From contig NZ_RZGZ01000002.1 of assembly GCF_003990045.1 (NCBI RefSeq), positions 930,001-994,000 on the forward strand: a stretch of 64,000 bases of DNA, given 5' to 3'. Source of the stretch: Labedella endophytica (GTDB lineage: Bacteria; Actinomycetota; Actinomycetes; Actinomycetales; Microbacteriaceae). Below are positions 1 through 9,309 of the stretch, one piece after another; position 1 is the first letter of the stretch; the number at the start of each line of letters is the position of its first letter. The notes below the pieces were generated by a model that had not been told where the DNA came from, searched no databases, and saw nothing but the letters and a program-made list of their open reading frames with translations. The position numbers and the translations under genes are program-made.

Positions 1-222
1 CGGAAGACCCAACACCGTGCGGCCGTCGACGAGCTTCCACAGGCCGACAGCTCGGTCACGGACATCGTCGTTCCGGCGACCGTCCAGGTCGAGCGGATGG
101 GCACCGTTCGGGAGCCCATCGGCCGTTACGCCCCCACCTCCGAGGCCGCGCTCGCCTTCGGCGAGCTCTGGAAACGCGTCGCGTCGACCGCGAAGGTCAA
201 AGCCCGCGGAAGCAAGCGCTGA
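1..222 (+). CDS. ParA-family ATPase, C-terminal fragment
   Basis: The reading frame is open from the first base and ends with TGA at 220-222, giving the last 73 residues of a protein that begins outside the window. The tail (VERMGTVREPIGRYAP, then an AFGELW segment) resembles the C-terminus of ParA/MinD-like partitioning ATPases, which often end with an arginine-methionine-glycine, a proline-rich stretch and an aromatic helix. The catalytic Walker motifs are not visible, so the assignment rests on the tail alone. It converges on the dacB-like gene with 28 bp between stops. It could be a chromosomal ParA paralogue or another MinD-like ATPase. Confidence 0.6.
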   Translation, partial: RKTQHRAAVDELPQADSSVTDIVVPATVQVERMGTVREPIGRYAPTSEAALAFGELWKRVASTAKVKARGSKR

Positions 223-250
223 CCGGCTTCCCGAGGACGGAGAGGATCGA

Positions 251-1735
251 TCAGGCGTTCGAGAGGCTGTCCCCGCAGCGGAAGAACGCCGTGGTGAGCG
301 CGTCGACGCCCTCCACCGTGGTCCACGGAAGGGTCTCACCGACCGTCCCGAGGGCGTAGATCGTGAAGACGAGGGTCGAGCCGTCGGCCGCCTCGATGAT
401 GCCCGACAGTGTGTATGCGGAGAGGATGTACCCCGTCTTCGCGAACACGTGGCCGCGCGCCGCCTCGTTGTCCCCCGTGAAACGCCTGTCCTCGTCGAGG
501 GTGCCCGTCTCCCCGGCGACCGGGAGGCCCGCCTCGATGGCTTCGAGCTCGCCGACGCCGTCCTCCACGAGCCCGAACAACCGAGTGAGGTACGACGGCG
601 GCACTGCGTTGGCCGTGCTGAGACCGGAACCGTCGGCGACGACGATGCCGTCCGTCGGGATGCCGTACTCGGCGAGCGCCTCGGGGATGGCCTGCTGCAG
701 CGACGCGAAGGTGTTGCCGGCTCCGAGCTCGATCGAGACGAGCCGTGCGAGCGCCTCGGCGATCATGTTGTCGCTCTCGAGCAGGCTGTCGTGGATGAGG
801 GAGGCCACCGTCGGGGACGACACCGAGGCGAGTTCGTCGGCTCCGACGGATGCCGTGCCCGTCTCCACCGTCGCGCCCGGGAAGTACTTCGCGAAGGCCT
901 CGGCCGTGCGCGCCACGGGGTCGGTGCCTCGCGGCGAGCCGGTGCGCGTCGGGTCCTCGCGATCGCCGTCGACCTGGAGGGCCGTCACCCGCGTCTGGTA
1001 CCCCTCGGCCGGCGAGTTCGGGTTCCAGTCGGGGCGCCAGTCGTCCGTGCCGAAGAGTGAGGAGTCGATGACGAGGCGGCTCACCGCGGTCGTCTCCCCC
1101 GCGGCGGTGAGGGCGACGGTGGTCTTCGCCGCGAGATCGTCGAGATGCGCGGCATCCGTGTAGACGGATTCCTCCCCGGTCGGCATCCGCGAGAGCGTGA
1201 TGTCCCCGCCGCCCACGAGCACGATCGTGCCGGGCTCGTCGCCCGCGACGACGCGCGTCTCGAAGGTGCGATCGGCCCCGAAGACGGCGAGCGCCGCCGC
1301 CGAGGTGATGACCTTGAAGGTGCTCGCGGTGCGGGCGGGGGTGTCGCCGGACCGGTCGAACAGGATCTCCCCCGTGTCGGCGTTGCGCACCTGCGCCTGG
1401 AGCGTCGCGAGTCGCGGGTCGGCGGCGGCGTCCGCGACCGAGCACATCCGCGGGGCCGTCGCCGGCACCGGATCGTCCGCGACGATGCGCGGGTCCTCGG
1501 TGGGTGTCGGGGTCGGAGTGGGGGTGACGACAGGCGCCGCCGTCGCTGTGGTCGCGACGGCTCCGAGGGACAGGACCGATGCTCCGACGAGCACCGCGGC
1601 GAGCGCTGCCGCGACGATGGACCGCGCCGCGCCACCGGGCGCGAACGGCCCCCTCCGCCGGATGTGCCGCGCGGCACCCTCCACCGTCCCGGGTCGCCCG
1701 GTCGTCTCGGGGACAGATGGGGCGGGCGAAGTCAC
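251..1735 (-). CDS. dacB: D-alanyl-D-alanine carboxypeptidase/endopeptidase (PBP4, peptidase family S13)
   Basis: This 494-residue penicillin-binding protein trims or cuts peptidoglycan cross-links outside the membrane. A hydrophobic segment at about residues 37-67 is a signal peptide or anchor, followed by a Thr-Pro repeat linker. The catalytic SxxK is STFK (138-141), the SxN motif is SDN (321-323) and the KTG triad is at 433-435, all in the order and spacing of the S13 family. The start is GTG at 1735. A GAGGA sits directly against it, too close to act as a ribosome site, while a TAGAAT lies 6 nt upstream, so the mRNA may be leaderless. It is convergent with the ParA fragment. Confidence 0.9.
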   Translation of the reverse strand: MTSPAPSVPETTGRPGTVEGAARHIRRRGPFAPGGAARSIVAAALAAVLVGASVLSLGAVATTATAAPVVTPTPTPTPTEDPRIVADDPVPATAPRMCSVADAAADPRLATLQAQVRNADTGEILFDRSGDTPARTASTFKVITSAAALAVFGADRTFETRVVAGDEPGTIVLVGGGDITLSRMPTGEESVYTDAAHLDDLAAKTTVALTAAGETTAVSRLVIDSSLFGTDDWRPDWNPNSPAEGYQTRVTALQVDGDREDPTRTGSPRGTDPVARTAEAFAKYFPGATVETGTASVGADELASVSSPTVASLIHDSLLESDNMIAEALARLVSIELGAGNTFASLQQAIPEALAEYGIPTDGIVVADGSGLSTANAVPPSYLTRLFGLVEDGVGELEAIEAGLPVAGETGTLDEDRRFTGDNEAARGHVFAKTGYILSAYTLSGIIEAADGSTLVFTIYALGTVGETLPWTTVEGVDALTTAFFRCGDSLSNA

Positions 1736-1741
1736 TCCTCG

Positions 1742-1747
1742 ATTCTA
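1742..1747 (-). promoter_or_regulatory. -10 element of dacB (leaderless)
   Basis: Read on the minus strand this is TAGAAT, followed by 6 nt and the GTG start of dacB. With a -10 hexamer at this distance, transcription would begin at or next to the start codon. No clear -35 was assigned. Confidence 0.45.
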
Positions 1748-1794
1748 CGAGCGGTCGGCGGGGGACGTCCGCCGACGGTGGAGGAGCACGACCG

Positions 1795-2835
1795 TCACTC
1801 CGTGCACGGCTTCAGCGCGACCGCCGCTCGGCGCGCTCCGGCGTCGACGAGCACATCCACGTTGTCCGTGCGCTGCTCGACGGAACCTCGACCGCGCGGA
1901 AGACGTCGAACCTCCTCCTCGACGACTGCGTCGAGGAGTTGCGCGACGATCGCCGGGTGCGGGTGCACATACGGCCGGTCCCAGAACGGCACCGTCGCCT
2001 GGTGCACGTCCGACAGCCCGATCTCTGTCTGATGTCGGTTCAGCTCCTCGAGCGCTGCGGCGATGCCGCGCTGCCGGTCGGCGCCGTTTCCGGCGCGCAA
2101 CGCGCCGTGGAGGGACGACTGCACCTCGTCAGCACACGCCAGCGTCCGGAAGAGAGAGCCGAACCACTTCGCATACGGTGGCCAGCGTCGTTCGAGCAGG
2201 AACGCGAGGTGCATGATCGTCTGTGCCAGACGGGCCGCGATCACGCGGGAGCCGAGGTCGTCTCCGACGTCGGCCGCGCGTCCCATCAGCGGCAGCTCCT
2301 GCTCGATACGAATCCAGTCGCACGCGAGGACGTAGCGCCAGACGTCGTCCGGGTACCACCTGAGCGCACCGCGAACCGCGGAGAGCTCGCCCGTTGCGTC
2401 CACGAAGACCGGCCCAGCCGTGAGCTCGAGCGCCGCCTGCCCGGAGACGGACAGCCAGTCGGTCACCGACATCCCCTCACGCGGATCGAAGCCCAGGCGC
2501 GCGTCCGCGAACTCCCCCACGCTGGACACCTCGACGTGATGCTGTGACTCCGTCGCCCCGGTGAAGGCGAAGCGGACGGGGAGCCCGCGGAACGCATCGG
2601 GCAGTCGCTGCTCCAGCTCCCGGTCCACCTCCTCGACGGCGTCCGCCGGGACGAAGAGACTCAGCCGAAGCCCCCAATCGTGGTCGCGCGACACGGCGTC
2701 GTCGAGGCCGAGCACGTCGGATCCCGAACCGAGACGGCCGGCCGCAAGCAGGAGCCCGGGGAACCGCTCGGCCATGACAGGTGCGACGACCTGCTGGAAG
2801 AACGCCCGCGATAGCTCGGCGCCATCGTCATCCAC
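1795..2835 (-). CDS. DUF4037 domain-containing protein, nucleotidyltransferase-like
   Basis: The 346-residue protein has a GSGSDVLGLDD segment near residues 36-46 and SRDHDWG shortly after. These resemble the GS...D and HDWG-type signatures of DUF4037 proteins, which have a nucleotidyltransferase fold in the N-terminal part and a helical C-terminal part. No substrate is known for the family. The GTG start at 2835 gives full family length. It is the last gene of a minus-strand run with the membrane protein, the oxidoreductase and the aldose epimerase, 17 bp downstream of the membrane protein, but the functional link is unclear. Confidence 0.7.
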   Translation of the reverse strand: MDDDGAELSRAFFQQVVAPVMAERFPGLLLAAGRLGSGSDVLGLDDAVSRDHDWGLRLSLFVPADAVEEVDRELEQRLPDAFRGLPVRFAFTGATESQHHVEVSSVGEFADARLGFDPREGMSVTDWLSVSGQAALELTAGPVFVDATGELSAVRGALRWYPDDVWRYVLACDWIRIEQELPLMGRAADVGDDLGSRVIAARLAQTIMHLAFLLERRWPPYAKWFGSLFRTLACADEVQSSLHGALRAGNGADRQRGIAAALEELNRHQTEIGLSDVHQATVPFWDRPYVHPHPAIVAQLLDAVVEEEVRRLPRGRGSVEQRTDNVDVLVDAGARRAAVALKPCTE

Positions 2836-2852
2836 GGTCGTTGCACCGCCGA

Positions 2853-3371
2853 TCAGCGGAGCCGCTCATGGGCGAAGGCGATCGCCTTCTCGAGACTCTC
2901 CGACCAATGCCGTCTGACCGGCAGCACCTGAGGCGGAGCTCCGTCGCGCGGCAGCCCGGTGTACGGAAGCAGGTGTCGAATCCACTCCCGCTCGCTCCGG
3001 GGGCTCCCGAACGGCCCGTTGGAGACCATGAATCGCTCGGATCTCCTCGGCCCCGTGCCGAGTTCGAGGATGCTGAAGCTCCACTGGTTCGTCATCGCTC
3101 GCGCCCACACGATGTGGGTGAGCGGCACGGGTGCCGCGCCGTTGATGCGGATGAGGCCGGTGCGCTCGTCGAACTCCGCGTACTGATTGAAGACGATGAG
3201 CACGGGGGTGGTGACGGCCGGGATGATCAGGAACATCAGCATCAGCGGAGTGTTCTCCGGGTGGGAGCTCAGGAGGGAGAAGACAGAGCCCACGAGCGTC
3301 ATGCCGACGCCGAAGATCAGGCCCATGATGATCCCACGCCACGGCATCGGCCGTCCGAAACGGACGATCAT
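2853..3371 (-). CDS. Hypothetical membrane protein with two transmembrane segments
   Basis: The ORF can be opened further upstream, but the ATG at 3371 (MIVRFGRPMPW) has a GAGGTGG ribosome site and avoids overlap with the preceding gene. It encodes 172 residues. Two hydrophobic segments occur at about residues 12-30 and 38-60, followed by a soluble C-terminal domain with a conserved-looking WARAMTNQWSFSILELG stretch. The shape (short cytosolic N-terminus, two helices, then a domain) recalls bacterial PH-like or YcxB-like membrane proteins, but I do not recognise a named family. It sits 10 bp downstream of the Gfo/Idh oxidoreductase and is probably cotranscribed with it. Confidence 0.6.
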   Translation of the reverse strand: MIVRFGRPMPWRGIIMGLIFGVGMTLVGSVFSLLSSHPENTPLMLMFLIIPAVTTPVLIVFNQYAEFDERTGLIRINGAAPVPLTHIVWARAMTNQWSFSILELGTGPRRSERFMVSNGPFGSPRSEREWIRHLLPYTGLPRDGAPPQVLPVRRHWSESLEKAIAFAHERLR

Positions 3372-3381
3372 GCGTACCACC

Positions 3382-4452
3382 TCAGCGCGGAGCGGCCGCG
3401 GAGCCCTCCGCGGGCACACCCGGTGCGCTCTCCGTGGGGTAGGTCAGGCCGGTCTGGACGCGGATGGCGTCGAGGGTGCCCATGATCGCGACGGACTGCT
3501 CGACGGGCAGGATGTCACCGGACAGCAGGCCCGTCGCAGCGAGGCGCTCGAGCTCGGCCGCCTGGTAGCGCATGCCTCGACCCTCCACGGCGGTTCCGTC
3601 GATCTCCTCGATGACCTTCCCGTCGGACCCCATGTGACGGACGACCGTCGGCGGGTACCAGGTGCGGTCGAAGTCGAGCCAACCGTCCGTCCCGACGACC
3701 GTCGCGCGGTTCGGCCCGGCGGCGTCGCTCGCACACACGGTCGCCGCGGTCGCTCCCGACGCGTACCGGAAGAGGGTGGACGTCTGCGCATCCGCACCGG
3801 TGTCCTTGAAGATCGCTGTCGCCGTGATCTCCTCCGGAGCACCGAGCACATCCCACGTGAACGAGATCGGGTAGATGCCGAGATCGAGGAGCGCCCCGCC
3901 TCCGAGCGCGAGGTCGTTGAGGCGGTGCGACGGGTCGTCCGGCAGGTCCTGGTTGTGGTCCACCGTGACCGAGCGGAGGTCGCCGAGCACTCCGGACCGG
4001 ACGATCTCGCGTACGCGCACCATGTGCGGGAGGAAGCGTGTCCACATCGCCTCGAGCGCCACTTTGCCCACGCGAGCGGCCGTGTCGGCGATGAGCCGGG
4101 CCTCCGCCTCGTTGATCGTGAACGGCTTCTCGACGAGCACGTGCTTGCCGGCCTCGAGCATCATGACGGCGTTCTCGGCGTGGAACGGATGGGGCGTTCC
4201 GATGTACACGGCGTCGACGTCCGGATCGGCGGCGAGCTCCGCGTAGCTGCCGTGGGCGCGCCCGATGCCGTGCTCCTCGGCGAAACGCCCAGCCGACTCG
4301 ACCGATCGCGATCCGACCGCGACGACGGGGAAACCTCCGCCGAGCAGGTCGGTCGCGAAGTTGGTGCTGATTCCCCCTGTGCCGAGGATCCCCCACCGCA
4401 GTCCGGTCGGGGTGATGGTCGTGGGTGTCTGGTCGATCGTACGATCGGTCAT
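3382..4452 (-). CDS. Gfo/Idh/MocA-family NAD(P)-dependent oxidoreductase
   Basis: The 356-residue protein begins with a Rossmann NAD(P) site (WGILGTGGIS, around residues 16-25) and carries the family motif EKPF near residue 105, whose lysine helps bind substrate. Family members oxidise or reduce hydroxyl groups on sugars, inositols or related compounds in the cytosol; the exact substrate cannot be read here. The ATG at 4452 follows a GGAGAG site, and its first bases overlap the stop of the aldose epimerase gene (ATGA), so the two are translationally coupled. Pairing with a mutarotase supports a sugar substrate such as an aldose or a glucoside. Confidence 0.88.
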   Translation of the reverse strand: MTDRTIDQTPTTITPTGLRWGILGTGGISTNFATDLLGGGFPVVAVGSRSVESAGRFAEEHGIGRAHGSYAELAADPDVDAVYIGTPHPFHAENAVMMLEAGKHVLVEKPFTINEAEARLIADTAARVGKVALEAMWTRFLPHMVRVREIVRSGVLGDLRSVTVDHNQDLPDDPSHRLNDLALGGGALLDLGIYPISFTWDVLGAPEEITATAIFKDTGADAQTSTLFRYASGATAATVCASDAAGPNRATVVGTDGWLDFDRTWYPPTVVRHMGSDGKVIEEIDGTAVEGRGMRYQAAELERLAATGLLSGDILPVEQSVAIMGTLDAIRVQTGLTYPTESAPGVPAEGSAAAPR

Positions 4453-5375
4453 CGTCTCTCCTCGTTCAGGTCGGCCCGGATGCCCCAGTGCACCTCGAGA
4501 GTGTCGCCCGGTTCCAGCCACGTGAGGCCGTCTCCGGTATTGAAGGCGTTCGCCGGCATGGTCAGGGGTTCCACGGCGAGCGCGACGCCGCCGGGCCGCA
4601 GCTTCGTGGACACGAAGGCCTGCACCCAGGCGAAGGCCTCGTCTGCCCACAGGGTGACGGTGGAGCCGTCGGGCGCCGTGACAACGTGCTCGACCCGCCC
4701 GGCGACGACCTCGAGGTCCGTGTAGGCGTCGTCGAGCGTCAGATCACCGACGACCGGGCCCTGCCGCAGATCCTTGTCCGCCGGAACGGGCGCGGTGCCC
4801 GTTGGGTTCATCCGGTCGTCGACGAGCACGATCGTCGATCCCGTACTCGTGAGCGTGAGCTCGGCCGTCGGTGTGTCGCCGATGCGGAGGTACGGGTGCG
4901 CGCCGACACCGACGGGCGCGGCTGCCCGCCCGTGGTTCGTGATGCGGTGGGTGATCTCGAGACCGTCCTCGGCGAGGGCGTACTCCACCTCGGTCGCGAG
5001 GCTGAACGGGTACCCCCGGGTGGGGTGGATCGGCGCGCGCAGCACGACCCGGGCGTCCGCGAGGCGCTCGACGGCGTACGCGGTGTTCCGGAGCAGCCCG
5101 TGGGACGCGTTGCCGAACTTCGGCTCGCTCACATCGAGCTGCATGGGCTCACCGTCGAGCTCCCACTTCCCGTCGCGCACGCGGTTGGGCCACGGCACGA
5201 GGATCGCGCCCTGCGACTGCTTCGGCAGCGCGTCGACAGGGAAACCCTCGACGATCTCGATGCCGTCGACGGTGAGGCGGCGGAGGAAGGCCCCCACCTC
5301 GGTGACGGTCGCCGAGACGCGTCCGGAGGAGAGGTCGACCTGGATTCCGGTGGGATACCACTCCGATGTGCTCAC
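4449..5375 (-). CDS. Aldose 1-epimerase family protein (galactose mutarotase-like)
   Basis: The 308-residue protein interconverts alpha and beta anomers of aldoses, or acts on a sugar phosphate. The GAILVPWPNRVRDG segment near residue 58, the GAHPYLR motif (catalytic-site histidine, about residue 156) and the late acidic WADEAFAWVQ region fit the mutarotase family. A longer ORF extends upstream, but homology-like sequence starts at the GTG at 5375 (VSTSEWYPTG). The stop overlaps the next gene's start in ATGA. It is the first gene of a minus-strand operon continuing with the Gfo/Idh oxidoreductase; 263 bp without a gene separate it from tRNA-Thr. Confidence 0.87.
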   Translation of the reverse strand: MSTSEWYPTGIQVDLSSGRVSATVTEVGAFLRRLTVDGIEIVEGFPVDALPKQSQGAILVPWPNRVRDGKWELDGEPMQLDVSEPKFGNASHGLLRNTAYAVERLADARVVLRAPIHPTRGYPFSLATEVEYALAEDGLEITHRITNHGRAAAPVGVGAHPYLRIGDTPTAELTLTSTGSTIVLVDDRMNPTGTAPVPADKDLRQGPVVGDLTLDDAYTDLEVVAGRVEHVVTAPDGSTVTLWADEAFAWVQAFVSTKLRPGGVALAVEPLTMPANAFNTGDGLTWLEPGDTLEVHWGIRADLNEERR

Positions 5376-5638
5376 GGTTCCGAAGCCTAATGGAGGGGAC
5401 GCTCGAAGGCCCACCGTCGCACCGGCCGTCGAGCGGGGCGTGAGGGCCGTCGTGTGGCCCTCGCGCTGCCTCTCGATCAGCGCCCGGCGAGCGCCTCCCT
5501 GCCTGAGCCTCAGCGGCGAGCGTAGAGGGGAAGGGATGCCGGGCACACAGAGTTCCGAGCACGGAGCGCGATATCGCCGATCAGCACGGCAAGATCGAAG
5601 GGCACACCCGGGCGGGCCATCGACCCTGATCGGTACGG

Positions 5639-5711
5639 AGCCACCTGTCAGAATCGAACTGACGACCTATTCATTACGAGTGAATCGCTCTACCAACTGA
5701 GCTAAGGCGGC
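5639..5711 (-). tRNA. tRNA-Thr (anticodon CGT)
   Basis: The 73-nt minus-strand sequence folds as a cloverleaf. The acceptor arms are GCCGCCT and AGGTGGC, with one G-T pair; the D-arm contains AGCTCAGTTGGTAGAG and the T-arm contains GTTCGATTC. The anticodon loop is CTCGTAA between ATTCA and TGAAT, giving anticodon CGT, which reads ACG (Thr). No CCA is encoded. Confidence 0.96.
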
Positions 5712-5821
5712 GTTGCGCGATGCGGGCTCGTGTCCGAGCCGTGCGTCGCACAGTCAACAATCGTAGCGTGTCGGAGCGCGATCGTGAAAACGAGCCACAC
5801 CCCGTCGCTCGGCCGTTCCCG

Positions 5822-7378
5822 TCAGGAGCAGGCGAGCCCGTCCTCCGGCACGGTCCCGTCCACGAGATAGGCCTCGACGGCCGCATTCACGCAATCGGAT
5901 CCCTTGTTGTAGGCGGTGTGCCCCTCCCCCTCGTACGAGACGAGCACTCCACTGTCGAGCTGCTCCGCGAGGGACTCGGCCCACGCGTAGGGGGTCGCGG
6001 GGTCGTTCGTCGTGCCGATGACGACGATCGGGTCGGCACCGGCCGCATGGATCTCGGCCCGCTCGGCCTGCTCCGGGTACGGCCAGGTGGAGCAGGAGAT
6101 GTCGCCGTACGCCATGTAGGGACCGATCACGGGAGCCGCCTCGGCGAGCTCGGCCGCCTTCTCCCGCATGAGGTCGACGTTCGGATCGAACGTGTAGTCG
6201 CGACAGTTGTAGGCCGAGAACGCCTCGGTCTGGTTGTTGATGTACTCGCCGTTCTCGTCGCGGCCGTTGTACTGGTCGGCGAAGAAGAACGCGTAGGTGG
6301 AATCGCCCGACATCGTCTGCTCGAACATCTGCGACAGGTACGGCCAGCTGTCGGCGGAGTACAGCGGGTAGATGATCGCGGTCAAGAGTGCGGACGACCC
6401 CAGCTGCCGACCGTCGGCCGCGGGGAGCGGTGACTGTTCGACGGATGCGAGCAGATCGCCGATGTCCTGTTTCGCCTCGTCGACGGTGCCGTCGAACGGG
6501 CACGTGCTCGATCCCAGGCAGTCCTCGAGGTAGGCCGAGAGTGCGCTCTCGAAGCCCATCGACTGGGCCTTCGTGACGTCGAAGATGGATGCGGATGGGT
6601 CGATCGCGCCGTCGAGGACGAGCCGGCCGACGTTGTCGGGGTAGAGCTCGGCGAACGTGGCACCGAGGAAGGTGCCGTACGAGTAGCCGAGGTAGTTGAG
6701 CTTCTCGTCACCGAGGACGGCGCGCAGGAGGTCGAGGTCGCGGGCGGCGCTCACGGTCGTGACGAACTCGAGCGACTCCCCCGTGTTGGCGGCGCACGCA
6801 TCGGAGAAGGTGGACGCGCTCTGCTCGACCTCGGCGATCCAGGCGTCCGTGCCCGTCTCGTTCTCGGGCAGGTCGTAGAGGTACGCGTCCATCTCGGCGT
6901 CGTCGAGGCACTCGACGGGATCCGATCGATCGACCCCGCGCGGGTCGAAGCCGACGATGTCGAAGTTCTCCTGCAGGGCGTCCCCGGCCGCGAAGTCGAC
7001 GCTGCTCGCGACGAGGTCGTAACCCGACGCCCCGGGACCGCCCGGGTTCATGAGGAGGGACCCGATCGGGTCCCCTCCGAGCGCCCGCTGCCGCACGATG
7101 GAGAGCTCGATCTCGCCGTCCGACGGGTTCTCCCAGTCGAGCGGAGCCGAGACCGTGGCGCAGTCGAAGCCGTCGCCCTCGCAGGACTCCCACGACAGCT
7201 GCTGCTCGTAGAAGGGCCGGAGGTCCTCGTCGAGGTCGTCCGCGACGGGGGCCGGGGTGGAGCTCGGCGCGGCATCGTCCGACGGGAAGAACGCGGTCAC
7301 GCATCCCGAGAGCGTCAGGGACAGGGCCGCGGCGACGGCCCCGACGGCGATCAGCGAGCGGCGGCGTGTGCGTTGCAT
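5822..7378 (-). CDS. Secreted alpha/beta hydrolase with TAP-like C-terminal domain (tripeptidyl-aminopeptidase type lipoprotein)
   Basis: The 518-residue protein starts with a basic N-terminus, a hydrophobic segment and the lipobox LSGC (Cys26), so it should be a lipoprotein on the outer face of the membrane. NPGGPG (111-116) is the oxyanion-side motif of this family. GYSYGT holds the nucleophile Ser233, a TNDPATP segment supplies the Asp, and GEGHTAY near the C-terminus the His. The last 100 residues match the TAP-like domain of actinobacterial tripeptidyl aminopeptidases, which remove peptides from protein N-termini. The ATG at 7378 follows a GTGAGGA site. The gene lies 7 bp downstream of holB, an order also seen in related genomes as I recall. 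Confidence 0.9.
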   Translation of the reverse strand: MQRTRRRSLIAVGAVAAALSLTLSGCVTAFFPSDDAAPSSTPAPVADDLDEDLRPFYEQQLSWESCEGDGFDCATVSAPLDWENPSDGEIELSIVRQRALGGDPIGSLLMNPGGPGASGYDLVASSVDFAAGDALQENFDIVGFDPRGVDRSDPVECLDDAEMDAYLYDLPENETGTDAWIAEVEQSASTFSDACAANTGESLEFVTTVSAARDLDLLRAVLGDEKLNYLGYSYGTFLGATFAELYPDNVGRLVLDGAIDPSASIFDVTKAQSMGFESALSAYLEDCLGSSTCPFDGTVDEAKQDIGDLLASVEQSPLPAADGRQLGSSALLTAIIYPLYSADSWPYLSQMFEQTMSGDSTYAFFFADQYNGRDENGEYINNQTEAFSAYNCRDYTFDPNVDLMREKAAELAEAAPVIGPYMAYGDISCSTWPYPEQAERAEIHAAGADPIVVIGTTNDPATPYAWAESLAEQLDSGVLVSYEGEGHTAYNKGSDCVNAAVEAYLVDGTVPEDGLACS

Positions 7379-7385
7379 GGGTTCC

Positions 7386-8585
7386 TCACCGGACGGCCGA
7401 CACGAGCATCGCCTCGAGGGCGAGTGCTGGAGCGACGTTCCCTTCGATACGTTTCCTGGCCAGGGCGATCTCGTCCATCGTCTCGAGCGTCCTCGCGGGA
7501 GTCGTCGCATCGGCGGCGCGCGCGATCTCATCCCCGAACTCGCGGTTGATGACGGCCCCTGGTCGTCCCAATTGAACCATGACGATGTCTCGGAAGACCG
7601 AGAGCAGGTCGATCAGGATGCGATCGATCCCATCGCGCAGCGATCGTGTGGCCCGTCGCTTCTGGTCCTCCTCGAGCGCGCGCAGCTGCGAACGGAGCGC
7701 GGGGGGCACCGCCTGGCCCTGTTCCACGCCGAGGGAGCGGAGTGCGGTCTCGCGCTCCTCCGCGTCGCGCGACGCGGTGTAGGCCTTGGCGTCGTCGGTG
7801 GCCACCTCGATCATGCGGGCGGCGGCGAGCACGGCTCCCCCCACCGAGCGGATGCCGAGGGCCGTGCGCACGGTGTCGTCGCGCCGACGGCGAGCGTCCG
7901 GGTCCGTGGCCAGTCGGTGGGCCATCCCGATGTGACTCTGTGAGAGCCGCGCCGCCTGCTCGGCGGTCGCCATGTCCACACCGTCGCGTCGGGCGATGAG
8001 GTCCGCCACCTCGGATACGTCCGGGATGCGCAGACGCACGGTACGCACGCGTGACCGGATGGTGGGGAGCATGTCGGCGTCGCTCGGCGCGCAGAGGATC
8101 CACACCGTGCGCACGGGCGGTTCCTCGAGCGCCTTGAGGAGCACGTTCGACGTGCGTTCGGTCATCCGGTCGGCGTCCTCGACGACCATCACGCGGTACC
8201 GGCCGACGGAGGGCGAGTAGTACGACGAGGTCGCGAAACGGCGGACGTCCTCGATCTTGAAGGAGACGCTCTCGGTCGCGAGCACACCCAGATCGGGGTG
8301 GGTCCGCGCCGCCACCTGGCGGATCGTCTGCTCGTCTCCGAGGCCGTCTGGGCTCATGAGCGCGGCGGCGAAAGCGTAGGCGAGGTTGGAACGCCCGGAA
8401 CCGGGCGGGCCCGTGATGAGCCACGCATGCGTCATCGAGCTGGCGCTCGGCGTGGGGGCCGCGGTCTCCCCGTCGGCGAGGTCGTGAGGCTCGAGCGGCG
8501 CTGCCGCGCTCGGCGAGATCGAGGACGCTCGAGCGAGCTCCGCGACGGCGTCGCGTTGGCCCGTGATCTCCGTCCACACCGTCAC
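7386..8585 (-). CDS. holB: DNA polymerase III subunit delta'
   Basis: The 399-residue clamp-loader subunit works with DnaX and delta to open the sliding clamp. The start TVWTEITGQRDAV and the P-loop-like GPPGSGRSNLAYAF (about residues 60-73) are typical. The P-loop lysine is replaced by arginine, as is usual for delta', which does not hydrolyse ATP. An SDADMLPTIRSR segment matches the sensor-like region, where clamp loaders carry an SRC-type motif. The GTG at 8585 follows directly after a short intergenic gap from tmk (82 bp). Gene order topA-tmk-holB-hydrolase looks like one minus-strand operon, which fits a replication-related cluster. Confidence 0.93.
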   Translation of the reverse strand: MTVWTEITGQRDAVAELARASSISPSAAAPLEPHDLADGETAAPTPSASSMTHAWLITGPPGSGRSNLAYAFAAALMSPDGLGDEQTIRQVAARTHPDLGVLATESVSFKIEDVRRFATSSYYSPSVGRYRVMVVEDADRMTERTSNVLLKALEEPPVRTVWILCAPSDADMLPTIRSRVRTVRLRIPDVSEVADLIARRDGVDMATAEQAARLSQSHIGMAHRLATDPDARRRRDDTVRTALGIRSVGGAVLAAARMIEVATDDAKAYTASRDAEERETALRSLGVEQGQAVPPALRSQLRALEEDQKRRATRSLRDGIDRILIDLLSVFRDIVMVQLGRPGAVINREFGDEIARAADATTPARTLETMDEIALARKRIEGNVAPALALEAMLVSAVR

Positions 8586-8667
8586 GGGACCAGCGTAGCC
8601 CGGACGTCCGACGCCCGTGGACGACGGGCGTCGCCGTGTGGGCGCCGATCGTGCGCCCGGCAGGACG

Positions 8668-9309
8668 TCACCGTTCGAGAGCCGCGGTGACGCGATCCCG
8701 GATCGCCGAGGCGATCTCGTCGACGCTCGAGGTCGCGTCGACGACCAGGAAGCGCTCGGGCTCCGCGCGGGCCAGGTCGAGGAAGGCTGCTCGTACCCGG
8801 GCGTGGAAGTCCGACTTCTCGGCCTCGAGCCGGTCGTAGCGCGTCCGCGACCGGTCGAGACGGCCGCGGGCCGCGGTCTCGTCGAGATCCAGGAGGATCG
8901 TGAGGTCGGGCAACGCGTCGCGCGTCGCCCAGAGCGATAGCGACCGCACCTCGGCCGCGTCGAGGACGCGACCGGCGCCCTGGTATGCGACCGACGAGTC
9001 GAGGTAGCGGTCCTGCACGACGACCTCGCCTCGCGCGAGCGCGGGGCGGACGACCGTCGCCACGTGGTGCGCTCGGTCGGCCGCGTAGAGCAGCGCCTCA
9101 GCCCGCGGATCGATGTCGCCGCGGTGGTGGAGCACGATCTCGCGGATGGCGACGCCGACGTCGGAACCGCCGGGCTCGCGGGTACGCAGCACCGAGAGCC
9201 CGCGACCCGCGAGCCACTCCTCGAGGAGCGCGGCCTGGGTGGATTTTCCCGAGCCGTCGCCCCCCTCGAGGGTGATCCAGAGGCCGCTCGTCGGGCCGCC
9301 GTCCGTCAC
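8668..9309 (-). CDS. tmk: Thymidylate kinase
   Basis: The 213-residue enzyme phosphorylates dTMP to dTDP. The P-loop GGDGSGKST (residues 16-24), the TREPGG motif (about 43-48) and the QDRYLDSSVAYQG segment with the conserved DRY are all present, and the length is normal. The GTG start (9309) overlaps the TGA of topA (GTGA), so translation is coupled and the pair is cotranscribed. Together with holB downstream it forms a DNA-replication and nucleotide operon. Confidence 0.95.
   Translation of the reverse strand: MTDGGPTSGLWITLEGGDGSGKSTQAALLEEWLAGRGLSVLRTREPGGSDVGVAIREIVLHHRGDIDPRAEALLYAADRAHHVATVVRPALARGEVVVQDRYLDSSVAYQGAGRVLDAAEVRSLSLWATRDALPDLTILLDLDETAARGRLDRSRTRYDRLEAEKSDFHARVRAAFLDLARAEPERFLVVDATSSVDEIASAIRDRVTAALER

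Noticed and set aside
17-1060. Long plus-strand ORF opposite dacB (347 aa)
   Set aside because: It is an Arg/Pro-rich antisense frame; the minus strand has all peptidase motifs.
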